64,000 bases of DNA from Mactromeris polynyma (lineage: Eukaryota > Mollusca > Bivalvia > Venerida > Mactridae). Positions 45,601-63,746 of the stretch are shown here, one piece after another. Made by a program: the position numbers and the translations under genes. How positions within the stretch are numbered: the first letter of the stretch is position 1; each line of letters opens with the position of its first letter. The notes below the pieces were generated by a model. That model made no database searches and was not told the DNA's origin. It worked only from the letters and a program-made list of their open reading frames with translations. Location: positions 31,918,905-31,982,904 of the forward strand of contig JASFXZ010000005.1 in assembly GCA_032209605.1 (NCBI GenBank). Direction: 5' to 3'.

Positions 45601-47639
45601 ATGCTTCTGGAACAGTCATCAGTAAACTCAAGTCTCCTCTCTATTTATTATTAAGCCTGTTTATAACTGATGGAATCTTTTGCTTCATCTAATTAGCATG
45701 ACAAGTTTGGTTTGTTTATAAGATATCTCGGCAACTAGAAAATTTGAATGAATTTATTAAGTGGGGATTTTCAGAGTGAAGATATTGCCTGTAGATCAGT
45801 TCTTGATTCATTGAAACAATGTCATGTCACTCTATACTTCAGATTGAGAAGTGGCAAAATGGAGATTTTGGTTACTGTCCTAGGGTATATTGTGAGAATC
45901 AACCAATGCTTCCTATAGGTAAGTCAGAATTTAATATTTAGATAGTCAGCTGTTCTCCATTGCATCAAGAGGTTTGTCTTATAATTGATACAGCAATTAA
46001 ATAATTTGTAACTTTGCTTGGTTATTCTAGGTTGTAAGATCTCAAAGTTTTAAGTCTTGTTTTTTTTATACTGGTATGTTGTTTTTTGTACACTGTCAAA
46101 TTGATCTTCAGCTTTGTATGTGCTGTGCTCATGATCTGATGTCTGAATGTAATTGAAGGTTCATATTGAATGTTCATACTATAAATTTAAAAGTCTTTGG
46201 TAACATTTATTTAGTATGATTTCCAGAAATATTTCAGGATAATATATTTTCTTGGAGGCAAGCAAGTTAATTTTTCTCAATCAGTAAAGACATTTCAGAC
46301 CTTTAATAAAGTTCCAATGCAAACAATTTTCAAATTCGACTCAGTTGATAGATTTGAAGCACCAAGGGTACAATATTGACAACTGCACACTACGTACACT
46401 GTACAGTAAATGGTCAACAGTATTTCTGTTAGTGAAATTTTGTATATAACATGAAAAGAAGAAGAAACAGCACAATAATAATAATGTTCCCTATGGCTTG
46501 TTTCATGTACATGTATTTATTATATTGTAGGTTTGTCCGATGTACCAGGGGAAGCTATGGTAAAATTGTATTGTCCAAAATGTCAAGATGTGTATACACC
46601 CAAGTCGTCACGTCATCATCATACAGATGGTGCTTACTTCGGTACAGGATTTCCTCATATGTTATTCATGGTGCATCCAGAGTATAGACCGAAGCGACCA
46701 GCCAACCAGTTTGTACCTAGGTATATGATTGTATTCATTTTACAAACTGTATAAGTGGTAAAGTTTACAATCTGGAAATGTTTGTGAATATTGGGAATGC
46801 ACCAATGTGACAAAAATATCAGCCAAAGTAGTTTTTCTGGGTCACAGAAGTACATTTTTATGTGCTTAACTATTAAATAATAACAATACTCATGTCAGTG
46901 ATTCACAAACATTTTTGCTTGCAAAACTGTCCATCAATACATTATGTTTGGGTTGGGTTTTACACTGAGAACTCTGCTATATTAAAGTTATATTCAGCAA
47001 TTGGTTGACCTAATCTAGGTTTCCAAGTGGTACTAATAAAATTACATTGTATCTGAAAGTAACCTAAAATTTCCTGTAATATGCAGGAGGTGTGGTATGA
47101 ATATCATTTACATGTCAGGGCTGTCACTAATTCGTGAATTTACAGGAAAATTAACAAATGTAGGCGGTAGAAAAGTAGTCCGGTGATGATGCTTTAGTTA
47201 CTAGGTAATTTAACTGGCTCCCAGCTCTATTGACACCCTTGCATGTGTTGTCCATAGTCTTGACCATAACACTAGATACATGGTTCCAAATATGGAGTCC
47301 CAAAGTCATATTAATGTCACTTGTTTTAAATTCGCAGATGTGTGCTTATGAAAGAGCAATAACTTCTGTCAGCTTGTTACAATAAATTTGCCTTCCATTG
47401 TTGTTTTGTTATCAGATGGTTTATCATTAACTTCTGACAGTTTGTGGGGTCACAAAATGTTATTTTGTGTCTTACAATCCTTCTGTTATGAAACTTGCCA
47501 ACTTACAGATGTTGTTGTACTGTATTTCAGATTGTACGGATTCAAGATTCATCCACTGGCTTATCAGCTGCAGTTCCAGGCTGCTGCAAATTTTAAAATG
47601 CCGATGAGAGGCATAGGTCATAACAACAGTAAACGTTAG
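42678..47639 (+). CDS. CSNK2B: Casein kinase II subunit beta
   Basis: Six coding exons: 42678-42749, 43143-43245, 45068-45183, 45843-45918, 46531-46720, 47531-47639. All junctions are GT-AG, the phases agree, total 221 residues (human 215). The regulatory CK2 beta dimer binds and stabilises the catalytic alpha subunits and steers substrate choice in nucleus and cytoplasm. Visible landmarks: [20 protein letters not shown] with the N-terminal autophosphorylation serines; [20 protein letters not shown]; the acidic loop DLEPDDELED; zinc-ribbon pairs in CPRVYC and [24 protein letters not shown]; and the alpha-binding tail [17 protein letters not shown]. The last residues (…GIGHNNSKR) are a longer, different tail than in vertebrates. 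Introns hold two MITEs. AATAAA at 47710-47715 is the likely poly(A) signal. Confidence 0.98.
43933..44235. mobile_element. 303-bp MITE with perfect 23-bp TIRs
   Basis: CAGAGGTGCGTTTTTTAGAG plus GTA at the left and its exact inverted copy at the right. hAT-like CAGRG terminus, but no clear 8-bp target duplication. The interior includes a palindromic GTAGAATTCTAC. It occupies part of CSNK2B intron 2 and creates short open frames on both strands. Confidence 0.8.
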
Positions 47640-47709
47640 AAAACAAACATTGGCAACAGCTAGAGTAATAATAGTTGGACATTTATTGGTACATTTGTGT
47701 ATTTGATGA

Positions 47710-47715
47710 AATAAA
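47710..47715 (+). terminator. CSNK2B: Poly(A) signal of CSNK2B
   Basis: AATAAA 71 bases after the stop codon. Confidence 0.65.
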
Positions 47716-48287
47716 AACTCTTTACACTGTGAGTGACAGGAATGGATCCTTCACATTTTGTTATTTCAGTTTCACTTAACCTTCCTGTTTTAACACTGTT
47801 ATTAGCTCATCTGGTTTGGAGAAGTGAAGAGCTATTGTTGTAGCTTGGTCGTTGTCAGCCTCTGCGTCCACATCTTGTTAAATTTTTCTAGTTCCTTAGA
47901 AAGTGTAAGTCTTGTTTCCATCAAACTTGAGTAGAACTCACAGTTTGGATTAATGAATCAATATCCAACATGCTTATACTACAATCAAACAATTACGTTG
48001 CGTCAGAGGTTGTTAAGTTTTGTCATTTAGCTCAGCTGTGGTAAAATTTTTGGTTTAATGACGTTGTGATTTTTTTTTGGATAATGTAACCTGCAGAAGA
48101 GCATTTTCATCCAGCTGCGGTGATCTTGTCTTATAATGACTTGTGTAGAAATGATGCGTACATGTGAATGTACATACTCAATATGTAATACGTTTATCTT
48201 TTGTCTGTTTTACTTCTATGAACAGTTAAATATGATACTGTCCCTGATATCCATTGTATTGAAATTCATTGTCTGGTTTGAATAAGA

Positions 48288-48475
48288 GCTGACAGGGAGG
48301 CTTTGTGGTTGAGGGGTAGAGCACCTAACTCCTGGTCGGAAGGTCGTGGGTTCAAATCCGACCTTGGGTAAGGTTGAACCTTGAACTTCACAATCCCTGA
48401 AACATACACAAGTGCTGGTTAGTAAACCTGGAAGCAGATTTCAAGAGGGTTTAATATAAATAGTAACAATTTGTC
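48288..48475 (+). mobile_element. tRNA-derived SINE (family 2)
   Basis: Box A TGGTTGAGGGGTAGAGC and box B GGTTCAAATCC at 48349-48359 have tRNA spacing, but the 3' side does not close an acceptor stem. A non-tRNA body (CCTTGAACTTCACAATCCCT, GTGCTGGTTAGTAAACCTGG) follows. A real tRNA gene is therefore unlikely. Confidence 0.7.
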
Positions 48476-49913
48476 TCACAATCAGTGATAAGTATGTATG
48501 TTTAAACTAGGGAGTTGAAAGTATGTGTGGATCACTATATACTGAACATTTTGATTAAAATGTAAACATTTCTGTGTTTTATACTTTATATCAAGCATCA
48601 TAGTCATCACACTTTTGTTAGTTGTTCATGTGTGTATTTTTTGTCTCTTGAAAGATATGATGAGGTCTTTCCAAACAGTATTCAAAAATGATTACCCTGT
48701 AAGTTCTTTATTGTTGTGTTATTTTACTGTAGAATTTCATCACAAATTGTGTGATGTGATGTTCTTACAAATATGTAGGTGTATGATATATTTCAAGCCC
48801 AATGTATTATAGATATACAAGTATTCTTTTTACTTTTATATGAAATTACATAGAACTTCTAGGCTTGCAAATTCAGTTTATTATTCTGTAGCTAAATTAT
48901 AATCCAACAATGTTGGTGCATATGGTATTAATGTATTTTCTGATTTCATTTGTAAACTACATTGCTGTTATAAACATGATACTGTGAATCTCCTACTATA
49001 CATTTTGGTACAAGTTTTTGGTATAAATGAACTGTCTGACAAAATTCTATGTGCATTCTAGATTTTAAGCCGATGTATCTGTACTCAAGAACTGAACTAT
49101 CTGTTGGGTTTCTATCTCTTTTGAAATGTTAAAGAAAGACGACAATGTTTGCAGTATACTGTTTGCTGCAATTTTTGTGTTACTTCGGGTTTTGCGATAT
49201 TTTGGTTTTTGATAACAACACATACATTGAAATAAGATGCCATAGTAGGAAAAATACAGAAAAGAAATTATATTGCCAGCATTTATTAACTGTAAAATAT
49301 CTGAAAGAAATAACTGAACACAAAAGAAAAACAAAGTAAGTTTTTCTTCTGTAATGTTATTTCGTTAGGTCTGCGAAAATACAAGCAAACAGTACAATTG
49401 AAATATTTTGGTACATATTTTGAAACTGATCTTTATAGTGATAGTTATTTGCTTAGATTTTTGGCTATCTATATATTAATTGGGTAGTGTACTATTCTGG
49501 TCTATTTCCAAATTCCCTTGTTTATGAATTAAGGAGTATTGTTGATGGTGTTACTGTATTTAAGATTGTGTGAGGTATTTGTTACATATACTACTGTACA
49601 AAGATGTTGTTTATTGATTTATGATATTTTTTGCTGATTTATACACAAAGAACAAAAAACCTGTATACTTATGAGAACTGCATATGTGTTAGCATTTATG
49701 GATTTCACTTTAAAAAGTCATAAAAAGTAAATAATCTTAGATCATGATTGATTGTGACTGATTGACGGGCTGTTTTTGTTGCTAGATATTTAGTGCTTTT
49801 TCCATATTTCTTTTTATTAAGAATGATTTTTCCAAAGCAAAACAGTTGGTAATGCGATGTAAGTATATGCACTTTGACCGTAGGTTCTTTTACTTAATAT
49901 TGTCTGTTAATAT

Positions 49914-50165
49914 CAGAGGTGTTAAAATTCTGGATTAATCCAGAAATCCGGATTCAGAGCCCTGGAAATCGATTTTCAGATCGCTATAAATCTGATGAGT
50001 TTTTATGGGGGTAGGGGCGATTCTGAACAAAGAGAATTGAGTACAATAGTATTTTTTAAAAGCGTACGATAACAACCAAGGTGTTCCACAGACAAGTCAG
50101 TGGATGAGTTCCGTGATTTCCCCACTTCTTTTTCAGGATTTAGGATTTGGCTCTAATCACCCCTG
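49914..50165. mobile_element. hAT-like MITE, 252 bp
   Basis: CAGAGGTGTTAA at the left and TAATCACCCCTG at the right are near-inverted ends. Flanks are similar (TTAATAT, TTATAT) but not an exact duplication. No coding capacity. Confidence 0.5.
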
Positions 50166-51720
50166 TTATATGCATTTAAACCTTTTGTGGTTTTCCCATG
50201 ACAACATGGACTGAAGAGTTTGATAACCCAACAATCATTTCAACGTTTGATATATCATTATAAATGCTTGTGTATATAGTGTAATAAACGGACCACTGGT
50301 TTGACCTGCTTGTATACAAACATGTACACATCACTGAATTGTAAATACTACAATAATGATAATGATTTAAACACTTGTGTTAAATTTAATTCATTTATCA
50401 TGTTTTCTCTGACATTTGATAATAAACAATGAATAATCTCCTTGTTGCAGTTTTGTCTTTGTAACTTGTAGCCGAGTTAATCAGATTTACAGAACATCAA
50501 ACTAGCACCATTTAAAGGTTCCATGCTCTTTTATTCCAGAACTAACCTCTAATTCAAAGTAGCATAGGTTACTATTAAGCATACATACATAAGACCAGTG
50601 CAGTTATCTCTCCTACATTAGCATAATACACACTACTACAAGATCAAACACCTTTGTCCTCGGTATTGTAAATAGTCAAGTAACAACATACATGCACTAC
50701 AGTTCATACACTGAAATATTCAGTCTGACATATGAAGTCACGGATCATCATTCCGTAATTGTGTTTATTCAACCATGATTGCTTCAGCATGCATGAAAAA
50801 CAATACAAATTTACATCAGTGGAGGTAAATGGACCATTTTCCAGTAAAATAAAGTACAAAGTTTGGCTGTTTTGTCGAGCTGAAACACAATAAAAGCACG
50901 CCCCTTTACACTCTGATTTTAGGCCATAACTATTGTTTCATTTTTCGAACTGATGTAATGCACATGTGTATCGCTAGCTACGTCCCTGCACTTGTATGTG
51001 CAAGCACGGACGTTCATATTGCAAAGCCTATGTTGTAAACATGGACCTTGATTTTCACCCATTGCTCACTTTGACAAACATTTATCCAGGAGTATCAAAT
51101 TAAAAAAAATAAGATATTTATTTTACCTTACAATGTCATTTGATGACAAATGCTCAAGAGATGTAATGCGTAAAAGTAAAAAAATCTAAATATTCTGAAC
51201 ATTGGTTTTTAAAGAAAGTGAGTGATTGAAAGATAAAGATTGGATAAACAGTTCACAAAGGTTCCAGTATACTAAATATATGTTGGCATGAAGTTGAGAA
51301 TGAAGGAGATGGAACTAATAAAACCTCTTAGCATCTATATTACATTGAAACACAGACATATCGAATATATGTCCATGATTGAAATCGATGATTAGCTAGA
51401 AATTTTATACATTTTTCAAACATTATTTGGATATTGTGTTTACAGATGGTATCGGTAGATTTGTAAATATGTATTTGTTTAAAATTATAATGGTGTAAAT
51501 ATACAATGAATAATTATTCAATGTATACACCACCACAGAATATTGCATCATTAGTATCTGCTGGTATTTGTTTTTTTTACTATGAAGTTCTTTCTGTTTG
51601 TGACATTTTTCAAGTAAATCAGAAGGGCGGGTTGGCTGGTTTCCCAGCTGTTGCATTGCGATTGTGAAATGAACGACCGGAACAAGCCGGTACGGTTTGA
51701 ACTGGCTATTAACAACTTGC

Positions 51721-51780
51721 AGGAAATTTAACCAATCAGATTTGTTCCATATGACGCTCGTCGCCATCTTGAAAAATAAG
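51721..51780 (+). promoter_or_regulatory. DDX39B: DDX39B promoter and noncoding exon 1
   Basis: ACCAATCAG (51731-51739) is a full CCAAT box. CGCCATCTT (51762-51770) is the YY1-type core common just downstream of housekeeping start sites. The first exon ends AATAAG|GTAAGA at 51780 and is spliced to an acceptor at 52401 (TATTTCAG), 36 bases before the start codon. Confidence 0.65.
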
Positions 51781-52436
51781 GTAAGAAAACGAAAACAAAG
51801 ACGCTCAGAAAAATCTGTATTCATCTCTTAAACAAACGTAATAATATACCTATTCTTAGCATCATTTTGTTCATCTTTGTTTTGTCTTTCTTATGAACTA
51901 TTTATTTCATCGATAATAATTGATATCCGCCCATATACGGCCGATACTCGTAGTTACTGACGCAATTACGCTTTCTACCGGTATGCGAAAATCTGTCTGA
52001 ATGTTATACAGGTTCCTTACATATCCAGTGTATTGAACATTGTATTAAAGTATTTGTTATACGATTTGAACTTCTCAGACTATTGACTGTGCAATGTAAA
52101 TGAATTTACTCGACTAAGTTGACATAATTTCACCGGCTTTGAATTTGAAATCGAGTGACCTCCGCACTCGATATTTGTAAATTTATGAGATAAAGATTCT
52201 ATTTGGAAAAATATGTTTCTGTTACATAGTGTTATCAGTCTGTACTTCATGATTCCGTTTCGCATTGTTCTGCTCAATTGAGTATCTGGGTATGAGGATT
52301 GAGAACCCACTAATGCACATTTTTCAAGATGGTGTTTGTTTTTTAAATTTGCCAGAATCTGACTTCATTTTACTGAGTTATGTTTTACAAATGTATTTCA
52401 GAACTCCCATCAACCAACAAAACAACAACAAACACC

Positions 52437-58275
<5,839 letters not shown>

Positions 58276-58858
58276 TCAATGTCAGCTGTGAGAGCCTGGA
58301 AGTCATTTTTAAAAGCCTTCAAGATGGAATGAATGTCGTTCAGTTTTCAGAATCTTATTGAACTGGAACATACATATTGACACACAGTTTAAATAGCACT
58401 GTGACTGTGTAATTAAGCACTGTGACTGTAATTAACATTACTTTGTGGAACTGTGAAATATTTGTCTTGTATGTGAATGTGTTGCTGTTTGTTCCATGTT
58501 GTAGAAAACAGATACTTACTGAACATTTTTTGTGATGTTTTCATTTTTATTCACTAGTGAATTGCCATTGAAAGTTACATCACATGAACTTCTTTTATGT
58601 GAATAAGTAATTCCGACTTCATAGAAATTTGATCAAACGTCTGTATAACTCGGTCTGGTTTCAGTTCCACATCAATTTATTAATCATGTGCTTCACTTTT
58701 TTACCAGTCATTGTTTTTCACATTGGTTTTAACTATTGCAAAGTTACATTGATTATGTTTGTAGATACACTTGTAGAATCATGCGTTCATAAAGTCTTGC
58801 TTCATTGACTGAAATTTATCATTATTTATGTTCTTATATGTCGATAATCACGTGGAGA

Positions 58859-58864
58859 AATAAA
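58859..58864 (+). terminator. DDX39B: Poly(A) signal of DDX39B
   Basis: AATAAA about 580 bases after the stop, followed by T/GT-rich sequence (TTTTGTTTGTTTG). Confidence 0.6.
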
Positions 58865-60437
58865 AAGATCTCTAATTTTACTCTGTTTTTGTTTGTTTGT
58901 AAATGTTTGTGCTAATTCAAAATAGATCTAAGAGTTGAGTACAATGACGTGGACATTTTATGGTAACTAACGTGTTAGTTGCAAGCAAGGTTGATATCTT
59001 GCATCAAATGAACTGCATTGTACAAACTGCGTTAATGCAAACAAATATTAATTATAATGTCATAGACTTCACTGAGAAACGCCATCAATCGAATAAAATC
59101 ACTAAGTAAATACTATTCTACCAAAAAAGTAGAACTGCGAACAAATGTGAATGCTTAGTTTGAATGAAGAATGTTCAATAAAATAATATTTTTTCTGTCC
59201 GTCTAAATAAATTCATTAGAGGTCACTGGCAATCCGCGGCCCTTACTGACACTAGGTCACGAAAAATCTCTAAATTAAGTTAACTACTTAACACTTCTAA
59301 AATCGATCGGTGGTGGCAGTTGTGGGCACTATCAGACACTTGTTCGTGTTAAGATATTCGTCTGGTTAACCACATACTTTTCTAGTTAATAAAGTAGTTA
59401 ACTGGTGGCAGAAATATTCCACCATACTAAATATAGTTGGCTCACATCGTACTCGGATGAGTTAAAACTTGCGCACTTACTGTATTAACTTGCCGAACTG
59501 CAGTTCTTAATTGTGTTAACAGTTTTAGCGATTCCGGATAATTAAGACTGTATTTTATGCTGACAATGTCGCGTTAAAGCATCTCAAGTGCACAGCAAGT
59601 GGCTTACAGAAAATATCCTAACGCACAACACTTGACTTTCATGCTTGTATATTATAAGAGCAAATCTTAAATCGCCCACGCCCACCACTCTGTAGATTTT
59701 TATTAATGGGTGTATGTCCTATAATCTTCATTTCTCCATTGGAGCATACCGTTTTGGAAACATATAATCGATGTTTAGGTAAGTATGTCCTGTTCAGTTT
59801 GCAGGTAGAAATGACGATGCATATCATATGTATATAGAAGGGGTAAAGGGAGAGAACTCTAAAAGGGGTAAAGGGAGAGAACTCTAGAAGGGGTAAAGGG
59901 AGAGAACTATAGAAGGGGTAAAGGGAGAGACCTCTAGAAGGGGTAAAGGGACAGAACTTGTGACAATCACCAGTGGTTCAATCAGTCTACATTATCACGT
60001 TCTTGCCCTTAATACTGCATGCTACTGAGGTGTAATATAGCTGTGAAGCTGGCCGAAAGTATCCGAGTGTCAACAGCCATGGATTCAATTAACACATAAC
60101 AAATAAAGAAAAGCAACATATATACCATTCTAAAAATAAAACTGACCAACACTGAGATGTCGTCACTAATAGGTGTGCTTAGATCAATTATATAACGTTA
60201 ACTGCATGTATTTCTTTGCAATACAATACCGGCATTTCTTTGAACGTGACCAGATAGGAATCGTAGACGGACAGTTTTTTAAGAAACAAATTTATTCCTT
60301 AATGTGTCCTATAAAATTACGCCCTTTTATGCGACGAACGATATTTTTTCCAACCGAATTCGTTTATGAACACGCTGACGTTGTTTGAATGAAGCAAATC
60401 TTGATTTTTAATTGTTTTAATTTGGAAGCAGTAAAAT
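58865..60437. other. Intergenic region between DDX39B and the receptor gene
   Basis: No gene supported. It contains the five-unit copy of the dispersed VNTR element at 59820-59975; otherwise unremarkable sequence. Confidence 0.55.
59820..59975 (+). mobile_element. Dispersed element with 25-bp repeat (copy 3, five units)
   Basis: Five tandem units of AGAAGGGGTAAAGGGAGAGA plus ACTCT, period 25, from 59836 to 59960. They are preceded by ATATCATATGTATAT and followed by the family end ACTTGTGACAATCACCAG. Confidence 0.85.
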
Positions 60438-62224
60438 ATGGATTCACTTCCGGAGGTAAGTTTTTTTTTTTAATAAAACATGAACATAATTAAATTGTTA
60501 CTGATTTTTACACGTATGTGGTTCACAAAACTGAGCGAATAACAAAGCACTGGAGATGCCGACCGGGACTGACTGCGTTTTAACCCGGTCTAACCTTCAC
60601 GTTCAGGTCAGTTCTAAAATATAAAAATGGGTTTTTGGCAAACGCGCTGATTCAGCACAAACTCTAGGATGGCATTCCGTGTGTTTTTTCCGATATGCGC
60701 GGTACTTTATTGTGTACCCGCATACTTCGACGCTTTCTATGACGGTTGAACTATATGCCGCTTACACGAACGCGCACACGCGCGATCAACGCATGTAAGA
60801 ACAAAAAGGAATGCGTGTCTTAATCTATACAATGCATTGGAAATTTTATATCACCATTAGTGATTGGTTAACTTTAACTTGAATAGTAAAGAATATCTGC
60901 TATTTGACTGTCTTTGGGGTTATTTTAAACTGTCATGAAAGTCAACTTCGTTATTAATTAATCATTTTTATCCGATATCAAACAAAGGGTTTGCAACAAT
61001 TCAATTTCAATATAGTGACAATGCTTAAAGCATATCGTGATCACGGGCTTTATTAATTGCTATCCTTTAAGTACTATACTTTCATTTCGTCTTTGATTTC
61101 TGCTAGCTTAACAACCAAGTTTATACCTCGGACATGTGTGCGTCTATTAGTGTATAACAATCGCAAGTGCGATTAGTTATTGTTTGGTTATTTTCACGAT
61201 TTTGATTTGTCATCTGTTATTCAAGATTTTATTATTTCAGAAATATGCCGGTGACCCAATAAACGATGGCTATCATGGTTTTGAATTTTACGACTTTTAC
61301 GGCAATTCCACGGATGAACTCCCAGAGATTGACACTACCACTACACACCACACGGCTACTGCTCTGCTGATAGTTTCAGCCGTTGTTAACACAGCGATAC
61401 TTCTCACGGCGATCCCCAAAACTGTCAGGGCCTGCTCTGTGTGTTGGTACATGTACCACATAACATTGGTGTCAGTGATTCAGACCGTGATCTCTGCAGT
61501 CTTACTCAACTATCAGACAACTATGATTCATGGACTTTGTTTGCTTCTAATCTTTACAGAACTTTCATTGACTGCGATAAACATGTACACCATCATACTG
61601 ATGAACATTGAAGTGATTCGTTCTCTCGCCCCAAATCTTTCTAGTGCTAGTGGATCAATTCCTAGATATGTGATATCCACAGTTGCCATCTTAGTTGTTA
61701 GCATGCTATTTGCGGCAACTGTAATTTTCTTTAGTGATGAACCTGTTACGGTGTCAAGTGCTTGCATTATCTTCTCTCGCACGACTCATATAGTCATCTT
61801 AGTTAGTACACGAGTGGTTCCTTGCGTCATTATGATTGTGTGCATGTGTATTGGTAGTGGTTTCTATATTCGGGCGAGGAGAAACCCGGAACGTTATCAG
61901 AATGTGGCCGCGAACCGAGAAAACAGGAACTTAAAAACCGAACTGTTCGTGTTTTTCATTCTATGGAACTTTATATATATACTGACGACGTGTCTGATGG
62001 TGGCCATCAGAGAAACACAACACCTTTCAGATGCGCACAAAGTCATATTTGAATGTGTGACCGTGCATCATTTTACGCCATGTTTAAGTCTCATACTTCG
62101 TTCAGTGCGCTTGGTGATCAAAACCACGATACTGACGCTTGTGAACTTCGTGCTGGGAAGAACAAATGTGTCAGCATCACGTGTGTCGAATATTGTTGCC
62201 TTAGATCCGATACAAACTGGTTGA
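60438..62224 (+). CDS. Orphan seven-transmembrane receptor (GPCR-like)
   Basis: Two exons: 60438-60455 (MDSLPE, donor GAG|GTAAGT) and 61241-62224 (acceptor TTATTTCAG), giving 333 residues in agreeing phase. The N-terminus is short and extracellular with one N-glycosylation site (GNST). Seven hydrophobic segments follow: about 52-72, 88-108, 112-143, 158-181, 196-222, 248-270 and 284-305. A Cys at the start of segment 3 (HGLC) and one in the loop after segment 4 (SSAC) could form the usual class A disulfide. The DRY motif is absent (NIEVIRS instead), and segment 7 has TPCLSLILRSVRLVI in place of NPxxY, so it is divergent. Coupling and ligand unknown. An ATG at 61184 inside the intron would instead add a hydrophobic leader, but the splice model is better supported. 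Confidence 0.7.
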
Positions 62225-62436
62225 GTTTACAAACCTCTAAAGTTACACATTACATGTAATTATATCAAGTGTAAAGTAAACACACCACAATGAGGAAAAT
62301 TGGTTTCTTGCATTCGAGCTGAACGATATACTCACTAGTGAAACTGGTGTAGTGTATATGGACTGTGTTGCTTTAAAAACATACCTACAGTTTCGGAGTA
62401 TGGCGTTTATTACATGTGCTTGCTAATGATCGTTTA

Positions 62437-62565
62437 CAGTCGGACCTCGTTCATTCGAATTCATCGGGTCCGAAATTTATTTCGAATAATTCATGATTTC
62501 GAATAGCCCCATTAAATTCGACATGCAAAAGAAATGTACATCGGGATCTGATATTTATTTCAGAT
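62437..62565. repeat. Dispersed repeat ACAGTCGGACCTCGTTCATT, copy 2
   Basis: Partner of 57675-57795; better preserved (TTCGAATAATTCATGATTTC, GAATAGCCCC). Confidence 0.7.
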
Positions 62566-62694
62566 GATACATGTACCTACATTGTGCAGACTTCACTTAA
62601 TTGTTGTTCTATTAGATAGCATGTTTACGCTGGTTGTTTCGTATTAAATTTCATTTTCTGCTTTTTCTGTTAACCATTATATCCTCCATTTTCC

Positions 62695-62880
62695 CGGCCG
62701 ACCCAGTTAGCTCAGTCAGTAGAGCGCTCGACTGCTAATTTAGAGGCCGTGGATTCAATACCCGGGCGGGGCGTATGTTCTTCCGTGACAATTTTACTGA
62801 AGATAATGCATACGTAGTCATATGTACTGCGCCTCTGAACTCTGATTTATGTGAAACATTTGTCAGTTGCTTGCTGAGGA
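62695..62880 (+). mobile_element. tRNA-derived SINE (family 1), copy with minisatellite tail
   Basis: Box A TTAGCTCAGTCAGTAGAGCG and box B GGATTCAATACC with tRNA spacing. The body GTGACAATTTTACTGAAGAT … GTCAGTTGCTTGCTGAGGAG is shared with the copy at 63747. The tail passes directly into the 31-bp array. Confidence 0.8.
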
Positions 62881-63160
62881 GCTGGTTAGTACTGATTGGT
62901 AGCCCAGGAGCGCTGGTTAGTACTGATTGGTAGCCCAGGAGCGCTGGTTAGTACTGATTGGTAGCCCAGGAGCGCTGGTTAGTACTGATTGGTAGCCCAG
63001 GAGCGCTGGTTAGTACTGATTGGTAGCCCAGGAGCGCTGGTTAGTACTGATTGGTAGCACAGGAGCGCTGGTTAGTACTGATTGGTAGCCCAGGAGCGCT
63101 GGTTAGTACTGATTGGTAGCCCAGGAGCGCTGGTTAGAACTGATTGGTTGCCCAGGAGCG
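62881..63160. repeat. 31-bp minisatellite, 9 units
   Basis: Unit GCTGGTTAGTACTGATTGGT plus AGCCCAGGAGC, exact period 31 from 62881. The last unit is diverged. Each unit resembles the SINE tail GGTTAGGTCTGGTTGGTAAC seen once in the copy at 63.93 kb. Confidence 0.97.
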
Positions 63161-63746
63161 ATGGCAAGGTTAACTATCTGCCTTACATATAACTGAAATA
63201 CTGTTGTTGAGAAACGATGTGAACACTAAAACAAACAAACAATCAAACCTGCCTTTTCCCATTGTACTAAAGACAGCTAGACGAGCGTGTACATCCGCCT
63301 GTAGTGCGCTTGTTTTTATAAGGAGATATTGTAACAAATGATCGTGTACAGAAATCGCATTGTCAGATACATGTTGTAAATTGTAGTATTCTAGTTAATG
63401 ATCATGCTTACTTTAAACAGATAACACTGTACATGCTCATACATGTATTTCACTTACGTATATAAGTTTTGTTGCTATTGTATTCGTACCCAAATAAAAT
63501 TGTTGGGCATGTTGTTTTGTTGAAGCATGTACCCAATATTATTTATATAATGTGCATTTTAGCTCGCCAGTGCACAAGGTTCTCGCCACTGTGTGCCGTA
63601 CGTCTTCAACTGACTTGTTTAAAACACTCCGTATGTCACAGGTTTCCATGATTGTTGTAAACAAACATCGCACAATGTAGACCCCATTTGTATAGCCTGT
63701 AGTTCTCTGTCAGCATTGGGACCCACCACTTACACCACCGATATAG
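63161..63746. other. Intergenic sequence, nothing recognised
   Basis: No conserved frame, RNA gene or repeat that I can name. Confidence 0.5.

Larger units (their letters stand above)
47716..51720. other. Intergenic region between CSNK2B and DDX39B
   Basis: No gene supported. It holds a degraded TTAGCTCATCTGG repeat near 47800-47900, a tRNA-derived SINE at 48288-48475 and a hAT-like MITE at 49914-50165. The rest is AT-rich with no conserved frame. Confidence 0.6.

Noticed and set aside
48306..48375. tRNA gene
   Set aside because: Box A and box B are present, but no complete cloverleaf closes and a SINE body follows. The same applies to 62.70 and 63.75 kb.
50970..51020. Hairpin ACGTCCCTGCACTTG / CAAGCACGGACGT
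   Set aside because: The arms are imperfect and short, without flanking duplication or a paired empty site.
61184..61240. ATG at 61184 as the receptor start
   Set aside because: It is in the intron before a good acceptor, and a phase-compatible first exon with a strong donor exists at 60438-60455. Not fully excluded.
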